Source: Paraburkholderia agricolaris (GTDB lineage: Bacteria > Pseudomonadota > Gammaproteobacteria > Burkholderiales > Burkholderiaceae). Taken from it: 64,000 nucleotides of DNA. This document shows positions 55,067 to 64,000 of this stretch, in pieces. Both the position numbers and the translations under genes were made by a program. The stretch covers positions 2,604,001-2,668,000 of the forward strand of contig NZ_QPER01000002.1 in the NCBI RefSeq assembly GCF_009455635.1, read 5' to 3'. The stretch's first letter is position 1. The number at the start of each line of letters is the position of its first letter. A model generated the notes under the pieces. It made no database searches and was not told where the DNA came from. It was given only the letters and a program-made list of their open reading frames with translations.

Positions 55067-56482
55067 TCAGGCCGTTTGCGGCCTACCCGCAAACCACGTC
55101 CCGATAGCATCTTCGATCGCACGCGCAGCGGACAACAACGCCGCCTCGCCGCGCGGCTTGCCGACGATCTGAATGCCGACCGGCAAGCCGCTCGCACTCA
55201 TCCCGCACGGAATCGCGATGACCGGCATGCCGGTGAGCGTCAACGCGTAGGTGATCGCGAGCCAATCGATGTACGTCTCGAAGTGCCGGCCGGCGGCATC
55301 GCGGACATCGCGCGCTTCCACCGGGAACGGCAGCACGATGGAGGCCGGGCAGATCAACACGTCGTACCGCTGCAAGAGCGCGTTCATCTTGTGGAACAAC
55401 GCGCTGCGCGTGCGCTGTGCGGCGAGCATCGCGGGGTTATCCACCCGCAGGCCGAACTCGATATTCCAGATCACGTCGGGGTTCAGCACATCACGATGCT
55501 GCGCCAGCACCTCTTCATAGTTCGCCGCGTACGAAATACCGCGCAGCGTATGGAAAGCCTGGGTTGCCGTGCTCAGATCGATATCGCTTTCATCCACTCC
55601 CACGCCGCAAGCGGCCAGGCGGTCCATCGCTTTGCGGCAGATCGCGAGAATTTCCGGCTCGGCCGCCGCGATACCCAGCCCTTCGCTGAACGCGACTCGC
55701 ACCGGCCGCCGCGGACTGCGTGCATGATCCAGAAACGAGGTCGCCGGGTCGCCCAGAGACAAGGGCGCGCAAGCAAGCTCGCCGGACATCGCATCGAGTA
55801 ACAGTGCGACATCCGTCACATTACGCGCCATCGGCCCATGAACGCTCATGGTCTCGTACGGGTTGGCAGCCGGCCCGTACGACACGCGCCCCGGCGTGGG
55901 ACGCATGCCCACCACGCCGCAAAACGCCGAAGGCGTGCGCAACGACCCCGCCAGATCGGAACCTTGCGCGACCCATGCGGTGCCCGATGCCAACGCGGCC
56001 GCCGCGCCGCCGGACGAACCGCCCGCCGAGCGCGACAGGTCCCACGGATTGCGAGTCACGCCGAACACGCCGTTGTACGTATGACCGCCCGAGCCGAATT
56101 CCGGCGTGTTCGATTTCGCATAGACCACGCCGCCGCGCGCTTCAAGCAAGGTCACGCCAGCGTCGGATGTCTCCGGAATGCGGTCGCGATAGACGAGCGA
56201 ACCGCGTGTGGTGCGTACCCCGGCGACATCGGTCAAATCCTTGATCGGCACCGGCAGCCCGCATAGCAGACCGCGCTCGGCGACCGGCTTGTTCAGCAGC
56301 GCATCGGCATGGGCATGGGCACGCTCGAAACACAGCGTGGGCAACGCGTTGACCCGCGGTTCGACGCGCGCCGCCTGGGCGGCCAGCGTGTCGAGCAGAT
56401 CGTGCGGACTGACGGCCTCCTCGCGCAGCAGATCGACAATTTCGCACGCGCTTCGCTCAATAAGACTCAAATCGACGGACAT
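55067..56482 (-). CDS. Amidase signature family hydrolase
   Basis: 471-residue amidase of the Ser-cisSer-Lys type. Lys81 in PVPIKDLTD, the cis-serine at 156/157 in RSAGGSSGGAAAALASG and the nucleophile Ser180 in GSDLAGSLRTPSAFCGVVG make the triad. It hydrolyses an amide; the natural substrate is unknown and need not be a steroid, since the gene has no island motif and lies outside the predicted regulon. Length is normal for the family. Confidence 0.88.
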   Translation of the reverse strand: MSVDLSLIERSACEIVDLLREEAVSPHDLLDTLAAQAARVEPRVNALPTLCFERAHAHADALLNKPVAERGLLCGLPVPIKDLTDVAGVRTTRGSLVYRDRIPETSDAGVTLLEARGGVVYAKSNTPEFGSGGHTYNGVFGVTRNPWDLSRSAGGSSGGAAAALASGTAWVAQGSDLAGSLRTPSAFCGVVGMRPTPGRVSYGPAANPYETMSVHGPMARNVTDVALLLDAMSGELACAPLSLGDPATSFLDHARSPRRPVRVAFSEGLGIAAAEPEILAICRKAMDRLAACGVGVDESDIDLSTATQAFHTLRGISYAANYEEVLAQHRDVLNPDVIWNIEFGLRVDNPAMLAAQRTRSALFHKMNALLQRYDVLICPASIVLPFPVEARDVRDAAGRHFETYIDWLAITYALTLTGMPVIAIPCGMSASGLPVGIQIVGKPRGEAALLSAARAIEDAIGTWFAGRPQTA

Positions 56483-56554
56483 GGCAGCTATCGGCTCCGA
56501 AGTGGGGATGCCCGTCAGTTTCGCATGCCGCGTGCGTTTGCACCGCCAGAACGG

Positions 56555-57316
56555 TCAGCTCTTGAGCCGATACCCGGTCTTGAAGATCCACGCGACGATC
56601 GCGAGAAACACCGCCAGGAACAACGCGGTCATGCCGAGGCTGACACCGACATCCACATCGGCGAGGCCATAGAAGCTCCAGCGAAATCCGCTGACCAGAT
56701 AGACGATCGGATTGAACAGCGTGACGACCTTCCAGAACGGCGGCAGCATATTGACCGCATAAAAGCTTCCGCCAAGGAACGTGAGCGGCGTGATGATCAG
56801 CAGCGGCACAAGTTGCAGTTTCTCGAAGCCATCCGCCCAGATGCCGATAATGAAACCGAGCAGACTGAAGGTCACCGCGGTGAGCACCAGAAACAGAATC
56901 ATCCAGAACGGATGCTGCACCTGCAGCGGCACGAACAGGCCGGCGGTGGCCAGAATGATCAGCCCGAGCAGAATCGATTTGGTGGCCGCCGCGCCCACAT
57001 AACTCACGACGATCTCCAGATACGACACCGGCGCCGACAGCAATTCGTAGATCGTGCCGGTAAAGCGTGGAAAGTAAATGCCGAACGACGCGTTCGAAAT
57101 GCTCTGCGACAGCAGCGACAACATGATCAGACCCGGCACGATGAACGCGCCGTAACTGATACCGTCCACCTCCTTGATACGCGAACCGATGGCCGCACCG
57201 AATACGACGAAGTAAAGCGAGGTTGAAATCACCGGCGCGATGATGCTCTGCATCAGCGTGCGCCAGGTGCGCGCCATCTCGAACTTGTAGATCGCGCGGA
57301 TTGCGTAAATGTTCAT
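56555..57316 (-). CDS. ABC-2 type export permease (YadH-like)
   Basis: 253-residue membrane protein with six predicted helices and the ABC-2 motif pattern: [29 protein letters not shown] at the N-terminus, then [22 protein letters not shown] (coupling helix) and [33 protein letters not shown] near 170-202. It partners the ATPase encoded upstream with a four-base overlap. Resembles YadH of Escherichia coli, whose exported substrate is unknown. Confidence 0.87.
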   Translation of the reverse strand: MNIYAIRAIYKFEMARTWRTLMQSIIAPVISTSLYFVVFGAAIGSRIKEVDGISYGAFIVPGLIMLSLLSQSISNASFGIYFPRFTGTIYELLSAPVSYLEIVVSYVGAAATKSILLGLIILATAGLFVPLQVQHPFWMILFLVLTAVTFSLLGFIIGIWADGFEKLQLVPLLIITPLTFLGGSFYAVNMLPPFWKVVTLFNPIVYLVSGFRWSFYGLADVDVGVSLGMTALFLAVFLAIVAWIFKTGYRLKS

Positions 57317-58239
57317 TGGTTACCTCGGACCAGACTGACGAAGATGTCTTCGAGCGAGCTTTGTGTCGTATGCAGATCCTTGAAGCGGATGCCGGCGTCG
57401 TCGAGCGCTTTGAGCAGTGCGATGATGTCGGTGCGGCCGCCGTCGCCTTCATACGTGTAGATCAACTCGTTGCCGCCCTTGGCAAGATCCAGCCCATATC
57501 CGCCCAGCGCCGGGGGTACTTCGGCGAGCGGACTCTCCAGTTGCAGCGTCAACTGCTTCTTGCCGAGCTTGCGCATCAACGCGGTCTTCTCTTCCACCAG
57601 CATGATCTCGCCCGCATTGATCACGCCGATGCGGTCAGCCATTTCTTCGGCCTCGTCGATGTAGTGCGTGGTGAGAATGATCGTCACGCCGCTGGCCGTG
57701 AGCGAGCGCACCAGCTTCCACATATCGCGGCGCAACTCGACGTCGACCCCCGCCGTGGGTTCGTCGAGAAACAGCACGCGCGGCTCGTGCGAGAGCGCCT
57801 TCGCAATCAGCACGCGGCGCTTCATGCCGCCCGACAACGTAATGATCTTGCTATTGCGCTTTTCCCACAGCGACAGATCGCGCAAGACCTTTTCGACGTA
57901 AGCGGGGTTTTTCGGCTTGCCGAACAGGCCGCGGCTGAACGAGACGGTCGCCCAGACGGTTTCGAACGAGTCGGTGGTGAGCTCCTGCGGCACGAGGCCG
58001 ATCAGCGAACGCGCGCCGCGGTAGTCCTCCGCAATGTCGCGGCCGTCCACCGTCACACTGCCCTCGCTCGCCTTGACGATGCCGCAGATGATGCTGATAA
58101 GGGTGGTTTTGCCCGCGCCGTTGGGGCCTAGCAAGGCGAAGATTTCTCCGCGGTTGATCGCCAGATTGATGTTTTTGAGTGCATGAAAACCCGTGGCATA
58201 GGTTTTCGACAGATTCGTGACCGAGACGATTGGCTGCAT
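57313..58239 (-). CDS. ABC transporter ATP-binding subunit (YadG-like)
   Basis: 308-residue ATPase. Walker [13 protein letters not shown] (about 36-47), Q-loop VPQE, signature LSGGMKRRV (about 135) and Walker [13 protein letters not shown] are intact, and the C-terminal 80 residues form a regulatory extension. ATG 58239 gives 308 residues, the length of E. coli YadG; a GTG at 58260 is in frame. It powers the adjacent ABC-2 permease. No link to steroids is visible. Confidence 0.88.
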   Translation of the reverse strand: MQPIVSVTNLSKTYATGFHALKNINLAINRGEIFALLGPNGAGKTTLISIICGIVKASEGSVTVDGRDIAEDYRGARSLIGLVPQELTTDSFETVWATVSFSRGLFGKPKNPAYVEKVLRDLSLWEKRNSKIITLSGGMKRRVLIAKALSHEPRVLFLDEPTAGVDVELRRDMWKLVRSLTASGVTIILTTHYIDEAEEMADRIGVINAGEIMLVEEKTALMRKLGKKQLTLQLESPLAEVPPALGGYGLDLAKGGNELIYTYEGDGGRTDIIALLKALDDAGIRFKDLHTTQSSLEDIFVSLVRGNQ

Positions 58240-58377
58240 GGATTCGACGATGGCAGACACCGGTTTTTGATTGGAAGGGGGCGGTGCGAATATGCGGCCG
58301 CACCCGCAATGTAATTGAAAGTGGGAAAGCGTGCAGCATAACCCCGATAATCCGGAAAAACCGTCAGGCGGGGTCCG

Positions 58378-60057
58378 TCAGGGCTCGGCGCACGCGAAAC
58401 TGCTGGCCAGATTCACATTGCCCTTGCCGCTATAGCGGGGAAACAGCGGATAACGGCACAACGGGCGCGAGCGTCCATTGGTGGCGGCCGCGATATCGGT
58501 GGCGGTCAGCGTTTCGGGCGATACGCCGCGCGTCACCCAGTTGTCGAGGGCGCCCAGCAGATCCACGGAGGGGATGAACACACCGCTGCCATGCTGAAAG
58601 CCCGGCACCATGTAGAGCCGCATGAATGCATCGACCTGATCGACGCCGAAACGATCGATCAACGCTTCGTAGTAGGCGATCGTCTGGTTCGGGCTGATGA
58701 CTTCGTCGGCGAGGCCCTGCAGTGTGATGAGCTTGCCGCCGTGCGCGATGTAGCGTGCGAGATCGGGATTCATCGCGCCGATCGTCTGCGACAGTGCGAC
58801 AAGCTGTCCGCGATACTTGCCGGGGTGGGATGGGTCGAATCCGAGCGAATCGAACGCCTCGTCGCGCGTCACGAAGTAGCGGACGTAGCCGTCGCCCTGC
58901 GCGAACAGGTAACCGTTGGCGAAGAAAGTCGGCACCGGCAAACGCTCGGGTTGATGCGCGAGCCCGAGCAGGCCGGTCAGCCGCGTGCCCTGAAAGACGT
59001 TGTAGCCGGCATAGCCGGTGACGCCCCACGCCAGCTTGTAGGGTAACGACAAGCCGTCGCGCATTAGCAGCAAGGTGGAGAGTTGCGCGTCGCTGAGGCA
59101 CTCGTCGTGCGAGGGCGTTCGTCCGGCGCAGCGCAAAGAGGCGATGATTTCCGCTTCGTGTTGCCGGCAGCCGGCCACGTCGCTGACGATGCCGTCCGCC
59201 GCGCCGTCGAGCCGGTCGCACACCGCAACCGTGCGTTCATACACGTGCTCGAGCAACAACGGCGGGATGAAACCGCCGGGCGTCGCGTATTCCGCCTGGC
59301 CGAGCTTCACGCCCATCAATCGCACGCCGGAAAAATTAAGTGCGGGGGAATTGGCGATCACGCCGTCGTAGTCGTCCGGGTAGCGCTGCATCACCGTGTA
59401 GCCCTCGCGGCCGCCCGTCGAGCCGCCGGCGAAATACATCCGCTGCGGCGGCCGGCCATAGGCACGCACAACGAGCGCGAGCGCGGCGTCGTGCGTTTTC
59501 TTCAGATGCGCGTAGCCGAAATTTGTCACCGCTTCATCCACGAGGCCGAAGACCGCGAGTGACGAATTGCCCACATGCCCGGAGTCGTCGCCGAAGGTCG
59601 CATAGCCTTGCGCGAGCGGTGCGCGATCCGGTGAGAACGGCATCACGCCCGTGCCGCTCACCACCACGCCGTTATAGCCCCCGCCACCAATCTGCAACGC
59701 GCGGCCGTTCCAGCGGCGCGGCAAATTCAGGTCGAAGCGGATATCGGGTGTAGTGGCCTTGAGCCCTTTGATACGGCCGGTGATACGGCAATATTCGCCG
59801 CCCTGCTGATTGCCGGGCGCGGTGGCCGCTACCATGGCCGCGCTTTCGATCAGCACGCCGGCTGTGGGTATGGCGATCAGCTCAGGGGGCAGCACGGCGC
59901 CCGCGAGTTCCGCGCAGCGCATGGCGAGCGGGGCGTCCTTGGCCGCGGCGAATGCCGCTGGGGCGTTCAAGCACAGCATCGCGCCGACGGCTATGAGCAG
60001 CGTGCGCGAACCTCGCGTCAAATTCACATGGCGCACCAGGCCCGCACGCGCCCTCAT
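58378..60057 (-). CDS. Tannase/feruloyl-esterase family secreted hydrolase
   Basis: 559 residues starting at ATG 60057, which overlaps the OpgC stop as ATGA; homology and a signal peptide (ending PAAFAAA near 39) begin there. Nucleophile Ser213 in YFAGGSTGGREGY, acid near QGLADEVISP and His in VPGFQHGSG define the triad. The family normally has Cys next to the Ser and His (CS-D-HC disulphide); both are Gly here, an unusual variant. Likely an ester hydrolase on aromatic or other plant-type esters in the periplasm. Confidence 0.82.
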   Translation of the reverse strand: MRARAGLVRHVNLTRGSRTLLIAVGAMLCLNAPAAFAAAKDAPLAMRCAELAGAVLPPELIAIPTAGVLIESAAMVAATAPGNQQGGEYCRITGRIKGLKATTPDIRFDLNLPRRWNGRALQIGGGGYNGVVVSGTGVMPFSPDRAPLAQGYATFGDDSGHVGNSSLAVFGLVDEAVTNFGYAHLKKTHDAALALVVRAYGRPPQRMYFAGGSTGGREGYTVMQRYPDDYDGVIANSPALNFSGVRLMGVKLGQAEYATPGGFIPPLLLEHVYERTVAVCDRLDGAADGIVSDVAGCRQHEAEIIASLRCAGRTPSHDECLSDAQLSTLLLMRDGLSLPYKLAWGVTGYAGYNVFQGTRLTGLLGLAHQPERLPVPTFFANGYLFAQGDGYVRYFVTRDEAFDSLGFDPSHPGKYRGQLVALSQTIGAMNPDLARYIAHGGKLITLQGLADEVISPNQTIAYYEALIDRFGVDQVDAFMRLYMVPGFQHGSGVFIPSVDLLGALDNWVTRGVSPETLTATDIAAATNGRSRPLCRYPLFPRYSGKGNVNLASSFACAEP

Positions 60058-61160
60058 CCGTAACGCGCGCGTCTGGCAGCCGTGCGCGACTGCTGCCCTT
60101 TCCAGTCGCTCCAGCCGCGCGCGATCATCAGCACTGCACCGATGGCAACCAGATCGCCGCCGAGGCCGATCAGCGTGCCGCGAAAGCCGTGGAACGTATG
60201 CGGTGTCGCCGTATCGACGATCAGCGATACCAGCGTGCCGGAGACGAAACATACCAGCCCGGTGCGGCCGACCGTCACCACGGCCGGCAACCGCTGTGCG
60301 AGCCACGCAATGCTGCCCGCGCGCACGAACTGCGCGGCGAGCCAGGCGATAACGACAAAGTTGATCACGCGTTCCACGGAAAGGTTCTGTTTAAGCACGC
60401 CGGGCAATGGCTGCGTCAGTATAAAGAGTTTGACGATCGCGAAGGCCAGCACGGCGACCACCGCGACGCGTGTGAGCCAGTGCGCCGTACGGGTGGCGTG
60501 AAAGCGCTCGCTGACGGGCTGCACCCGGCACAGAATACCAAGCACGAACATCAGTTGCCACGCAAACGGATTAAAAGCCCAGTCGGCCACGTCGTCAATG
60601 CTCAATAGCGCGGCCAGCGGCCGGGCCAGCGACCAGACCGTCAGGCTCAGACCCAGCGCCGCGAGCGACGACCGGCGCGCCAGCGGAACCACGAGCGGCA
60701 CGCATAGCGCAAAGATCACGTACATGGGCAGCACGCTGGACAGATACGGCTGGCGCCGCAGCACGGCAATATCGAACGCCGCGTGCAGCGGCTGAACCGC
60801 GAATGGCTGCCAGCCCGTGAGGTCGATCATCGGCTGGTTCAGATGCAAGAGCGCGAGAACGGCACCGGACAGCAGGGTCAACACCGCGGTCAACAGATAG
60901 GCGCGGTAGATCTCCCAGCAGCGCCGGACGAAGCGCATTGCCGCCGCGCTTTCGCCGCGGCCCGCGAGCACCGCCGTATACGCCGCTGCCGACGCATAGC
61001 CGCCGAGGAATACGAACACTTCCGCCGAATCGCACAATGCATAAGTGTGCAACATCAGATGCGACAGCGTGCTACCGGGAATGTGGTCCAGCACGATGAC
61101 GATCAACACGACGCCACGGAAGAAATCCACTTCGATCGAGCGTCCGCGACGAATGTCCAT
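60054..61160 (-). CDS. OpgC-family inner-membrane protein
   Basis: 368-residue polytopic protein with about ten helices. RSIEVDFFRGVVLIVIVLDHIPGSTLSHLMLHTYALCDSAEVFVFLGGYASA at the start is the OpgC signature; OpgC adds succinyl groups to periplasmic glucans in other bacteria. Start ATG 61160 (MDIRRGRSIEV) chosen by homology; ATG 61241 is in frame but adds a non-conserved lead. Directly upstream of, and overlapping, the esterase gene. The acceptor here may not be a glucan. Confidence 0.8.
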   Translation of the reverse strand: MDIRRGRSIEVDFFRGVVLIVIVLDHIPGSTLSHLMLHTYALCDSAEVFVFLGGYASAAAYTAVLAGRGESAAAMRFVRRCWEIYRAYLLTAVLTLLSGAVLALLHLNQPMIDLTGWQPFAVQPLHAAFDIAVLRRQPYLSSVLPMYVIFALCVPLVVPLARRSSLAALGLSLTVWSLARPLAALLSIDDVADWAFNPFAWQLMFVLGILCRVQPVSERFHATRTAHWLTRVAVVAVLAFAIVKLFILTQPLPGVLKQNLSVERVINFVVIAWLAAQFVRAGSIAWLAQRLPAVVTVGRTGLVCFVSGTLVSLIVDTATPHTFHGFRGTLIGLGGDLVAIGAVLMIARGWSDWKGQQSRTAARRARYG

Positions 61161-61522
61161 TCTGTATCTCGCAAGATGGCGCGTGCCTGCCAGGCGCCGT
61201 AGAAGGCCGGTATATGTCGTTGTTCCTGTTAGGAACTCCATGACAATAAATCGTTCCCACCGAACCCGTGCGCGCCATCCACGCGCGCTGACAACCACCC
61301 TTTAAACACATGCGAGGCGGCAGCAATCTGAAATTCGGATGTCGGTACGCCGTAATACTGGCTCGTCGCGCGCGAGGTTGACGGAAAACCTTGCAGCAAG
61401 TTTTGCGGCTTTTACTGTGTCCGGCGCGAGTGCGATCGGTAAAGGCAACTGAAGGCAGCTGAAAAAAATCACATATTCCAGCGCGCGATTTTTTTCGCTT
61501 TTTTTCATCGTAGGATGAATTT
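61161..61522. promoter_or_regulatory. Divergent promoter region, OpgC / acyltransferase
   Basis: About 360 bases without a gene. The right part (61440-61520) is strikingly A/T-rich with runs of A and T (for example TTTTTTTCGCTTTTTTTC), compatible with promoter DNA or an H-NS-type binding stretch. AGGA precedes the ATG at 61523. No operator recognised. Confidence 0.35.
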
Positions 61523-62770
61523 ATGCATTTCCGCTGGAAGACAACCCCCATGAACAACAGGATCGCCGGCTTCGACGGATTGCGCGCGATTGCAGTCCTG
61601 ATGGTCTTTTTTCAGCACCGTCTATTCGGTGAAATCGGTGAGATCGGCCACCTCGGCGTGTGGATTTTTTTCGCGCTGAGCGGCTTTCTGATCATCGGCA
61701 TACTGTCCGCCCAACGCACACGTATCGAGAGAAACGGCAGCGGATTCGGCACCGAACTGAAGCGCTTCCTGTTCCGCCGCACGTTGCGCATCTTTCCGGT
61801 TTACTACCTGATGCTGGCGGTGATGTGCGTGCTGATGGCGCTGGGCATGGCAAGTCCTGAGCTGGCGGACGGCATGCCGTTTCATTTCGCTTATTTGTCG
61901 AACTTCTGGATCGGCTCCGTGCTGCATTACTGGCCAGGGCGGTACTCGCATCTCTGGAGTCTCGCGATCGAGGAACAGTTTTATCTCGTGGTCGCGCCAT
62001 TGTTACTGCTGGTTACGGCGCGACGGCATCGTGCGGTGTGTCTCGCGATCGTCGCGGTTGGGCTGGTCTCGCTGTTAGCGATGCGCGCGGCACAGTGGCA
62101 GGAAATCACCATCTATACGCATCCGCTAACCAACTTCTGGCTACTGGCTTTGGGCGGCATGGGCGGCCTGATGATCGCAAGAGAAGCGAGCCGCCTACGC
62201 GCCGTGCTCGGACATGGCATGACGCTATTCGTACTGAGTGTGTGCCTTGTGGGGTTTTGCGCGACCGAGCCGAGGTGGAGCCAGTTGCACAGTCCGCTTG
62301 CCTTCACGATGGTCAACGCCGTGTATGGCGTCTGTATCGCGGCGCTTGTGGGTTCGATTGCGTGCTGCCGCAATGCAGTGGTGATCGGTCTGCTTGAAAC
62401 CGGCTGGCTGGTGAACTTCGGGCGCATCAGCTACGGCTTTTATCTCTATCACAACCTGATTCCGGACCTGACTCGCAACCGCCACGCCACGGCGCTCTTC
62501 GGTGGCGTCGTACCGGTCTGGGCGCACGCCGCCGGAATTGTCGCGTCGTTCCTGATTTCGCTGACGCTGGCCGTGCTGTCCTGGCGGTTGATCGAGGCAC
62601 CGATTCTGCGCCTGAAAACAAGGCACACGCGGACTGACACGACGGATCGGGCCAGCGCGCAGAGAGTGCCGGCGCTTGCCGCCTCGCCTGCCGCCTCAGT
62701 TGCAACCTCCGCTGCCGCTCGCAACGAGCGTGCACGGAAGGATGAAGATGTCACGTCAGATGCGATTTGA
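61523..62770 (+). CDS. OafA/YrhL-type acyltransferase 3 family membrane protein
   Basis: 415 residues with about ten helices. RIAGFDGLRAIAVLMVFFQHRLFGEIG (13-39) holds the Arg/His pair, followed by FRRTLRIFPVYYLM and HLWSLAIEEQFYLV (about 145), all hallmarks of the family that O-acetylates surface sugars. The tail after residue 365 is Ala/Thr/Arg-rich and cytoplasmic, without a SGNH esterase domain. ATG 61550 is an alternative start. Acceptor unknown. Confidence 0.85.
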   Translation: MHFRWKTTPMNNRIAGFDGLRAIAVLMVFFQHRLFGEIGEIGHLGVWIFFALSGFLIIGILSAQRTRIERNGSGFGTELKRFLFRRTLRIFPVYYLMLAVMCVLMALGMASPELADGMPFHFAYLSNFWIGSVLHYWPGRYSHLWSLAIEEQFYLVVAPLLLLVTARRHRAVCLAIVAVGLVSLLAMRAAQWQEITIYTHPLTNFWLLALGGMGGLMIAREASRLRAVLGHGMTLFVLSVCLVGFCATEPRWSQLHSPLAFTMVNAVYGVCIAALVGSIACCRNAVVIGLLETGWLVNFGRISYGFYLYHNLIPDLTRNRHATALFGGVVPVWAHAAGIVASFLISLTLAVLSWRLIEAPILRLKTRHTRTDTTDRASAQRVPALAASPAASVATSAAARNERARKDEDVTSDAI

Positions 62771-62957
62771 ATGCAGAGAAGCTTACGATATGCCTTCATG
62801 CGGTTTGAACGCAGGCACGGTATCATGCGGCCTCACTTAGCCGGCTGCTTCGATCCTTGCGACACGCGGGCACTGAACAGGCCGAACAATAAAAACAAGC
62901 CACTGCCCGCGAACGCCGCTGCACCTGGTCCGCGCGGTTGGCTCGCGGACACCAACG

Positions 62958-63752
62958 ATGTTTCATTTCAGTTTTGCCGACGGCGTGCTTGGCGCGAGCC
63001 TGCAGACGCTCAGTCTCTACGCGCTGCTTGGCATCATTGCGGCGCTGCTGCTGGGCGGCATGGTCAAGGGCGTAGTCAGTATCGGCGTACCGCTGGTGGC
63101 GATGCCGATCCTCAGCCAGTTCATGCCGATCAAAGAGGCCGTTCTGTTGCTGTCGATGCCGATCATCCTCGGCAATATTCCTCAGGCGCTGGAAGGCGGC
63201 GACATGCTGCCGACGGTCCGGCGCATTGCTGCGCCGTTGATCGGCACGGTGGTCGGCAATATTGTCGGCGTGAGCGTATTGATCTCGCTGGCGCCGCATC
63301 GCGCGCAAGCTGCCGCAGGCACCTTGCTGATCGTTGCGGCACTCCTCCTGCTGCTGTCGCCGCGGCTGACGTTGTCGCCGGCGTGGGCGAAACCGGCGGG
63401 CTTCGTGCTGGGATTCGGCGCGGCCGTGATGGAAAGTATCGCCTCGGTGCCGGGGCCTTTGCTGGCGATGTATCTGATCGCCACCGGCGCCACGGGGAAA
63501 GCTTTTACCAAGCAGATCGCGATTATCCTGGTGGTGTCGATCATCACGCTGGTTGCCGCGTTCAGTGGCGGCGCGCATGCCAGTTGGAGCGATCTGATCA
63601 TTTCGGCGTGTGCGAGCGTGCCGGTGATCGTCGGCATGCTACTGGTGCGGCCGCTGCGAGACCGCTTGCCGCCGGCGGCGTTTCGGGTCCTGGTTCTGCT
63701 GTTCGTTCTGGCAGCCGCCGCGCAAATGATCTGGAAATCAGGCGTTTTATAA
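62958..63752 (+). CDS. TauE/SafE-family permease (sulfite exporter type)
   Basis: 264-residue membrane protein with about eight helices. GGMVKGVVSIGVPLVAMPILSQFMPIKEAVLLLSMPIILGNIPQALEGG (about 34-82) is the conserved first half-motif, and the second half carries GFGAAVMESIASVPGPLLAMYLIATG. TauE/SafE proteins move sulfite, sulfonates or small organic acids; the substrate cannot be told. No obvious operon partner. Confidence 0.85.
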   Translation: MFHFSFADGVLGASLQTLSLYALLGIIAALLLGGMVKGVVSIGVPLVAMPILSQFMPIKEAVLLLSMPIILGNIPQALEGGDMLPTVRRIAAPLIGTVVGNIVGVSVLISLAPHRAQAAAGTLLIVAALLLLLSPRLTLSPAWAKPAGFVLGFGAAVMESIASVPGPLLAMYLIATGATGKAFTKQIAIILVVSIITLVAAFSGGAHASWSDLIISACASVPVIVGMLLVRPLRDRLPPAAFRVLVLLFVLAAAAQMIWKSGVL

Positions 63753-63838
63753 GGGTTCGGGTTGCGTGTGGCGGTCAATTCAGGCCGTGGAACGCGCCTT
63801 GCTGGTCATTGCTTACCGCAGTCAACCGGAGAGCCCTT

Positions 63839-64000
63839 TTGGCAACCAAGGCAAATCCCCCGAATGAGCCGGCCCGCAAGCCTGATGAAGATCCGGGCAG
63901 CCCGCCTACCGAGGTGTCCAAGCCGATTGGCGACGCCATCCCCACGCCGGTCGAACCGGGTCTCGATAAGCCATTACCGCAAAAAGGCGAAACAGCACCC
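63839..64000 (+). CDS. Proline-rich hypothetical protein, 3' end cut by window
   Basis: Open frame from TTG 63839 to the window edge with GGAG seven bases upstream of the start. The visible 54 residues (LATKANPPNEPARKPDEDPG...) are rich in Pro, Lys, Asp and Glu, so disordered and soluble. No family recognised; the TTG start and absence of the 3' end keep this tentative. Confidence 0.45.
   Translation, partial: MATKANPPNEPARKPDEDPGSPPTEVSKPIGDAIPTPVEPGLDKPLPQKGETAP

Overview
The window is high-GC DNA of a Burkholderiaceae bacterium, most likely Paraburkholderia or a close relative. The gene families, the codon use and a host palindrome of the form GCGGGGCGGCACCTACTT... fit that genus. The genus is inference; no rRNA or other phylogenetic marker is present.

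Layout. 1-6060: a truncated MHS transporter, an OFA-type transporter with its tiny partner peptide, a DUF3830 protein, an AraC regulator and an orphan LuxR regulator. 6066-54700: a nearly complete aerobic steroid degradation island. 55067-64000: unrelated genes (amidase, ABC exporter, tannase-like esterase plus OpgC, OafA-type acyltransferase, TauE/SafE permease and the start of a proline-rich protein).

The steroid island covers these steps. Uptake is predicted from DUF1302, DUF1329, an RND/MMPL pump and a YCF48-like protein. Ring A/B oxidation uses a 3beta/17beta-HSD, a ketosteroid isomerase, a delta1- and a delta4(5alpha)-ketosteroid dehydrogenase, and KshA/KshB. Opening of ring A and side-fragment breakdown uses HsaA/HsaB, TesB, a TesD-like hydrolase and TesE/F/G. 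The remaining C/D-ring acid (HIP) is handled by FadD3, IpdA, IpdB, IpdC, EchA20, two acyl-CoA dehydrogenase pairs, FadA6, a second thiolase, a MaoC hydratase and several SDRs, a set resembling the mycobacterial KstR2 regulon. A DHBP synthase of the RibBX type next to a SDR may serve flavin supply for this flavin-heavy pathway.

Two observations stand out. First, a 19-bp site, CTAGTC-N6-GACGATG read on the gene strand, recurs nine times. It lies upstream of the steroid transcription units (hydrolase/KSI, DUF1302, kshA, tesB, hsaA, a luciferase-like monooxygenase, a VOC protein, an alpha/beta hydrolase operon and a 96-residue membrane protein), always with the same spacing and orientation; it looks like the operator of an island-wide regulator, with the LuxR protein at 48886-50067 the best candidate. 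Second, an IS110 element sits inside one arm of a 190-bp-arm inverted repeat between tesG and kshA. Its 178-bp noncoding left end contains two heptamers that match the two halves of its own insertion site exactly as target guides of a bridge RNA should.

Other points: a one-base frameshift in a T7 run splits the YCF48-like gene; the FadD3 homologue ends in a tetrapeptide-repeat tail whose stop codon lies inside the tesB operator; and the 3' ends of tesG and kshA share a G/T-rich coding strand on both sides of the repeat.
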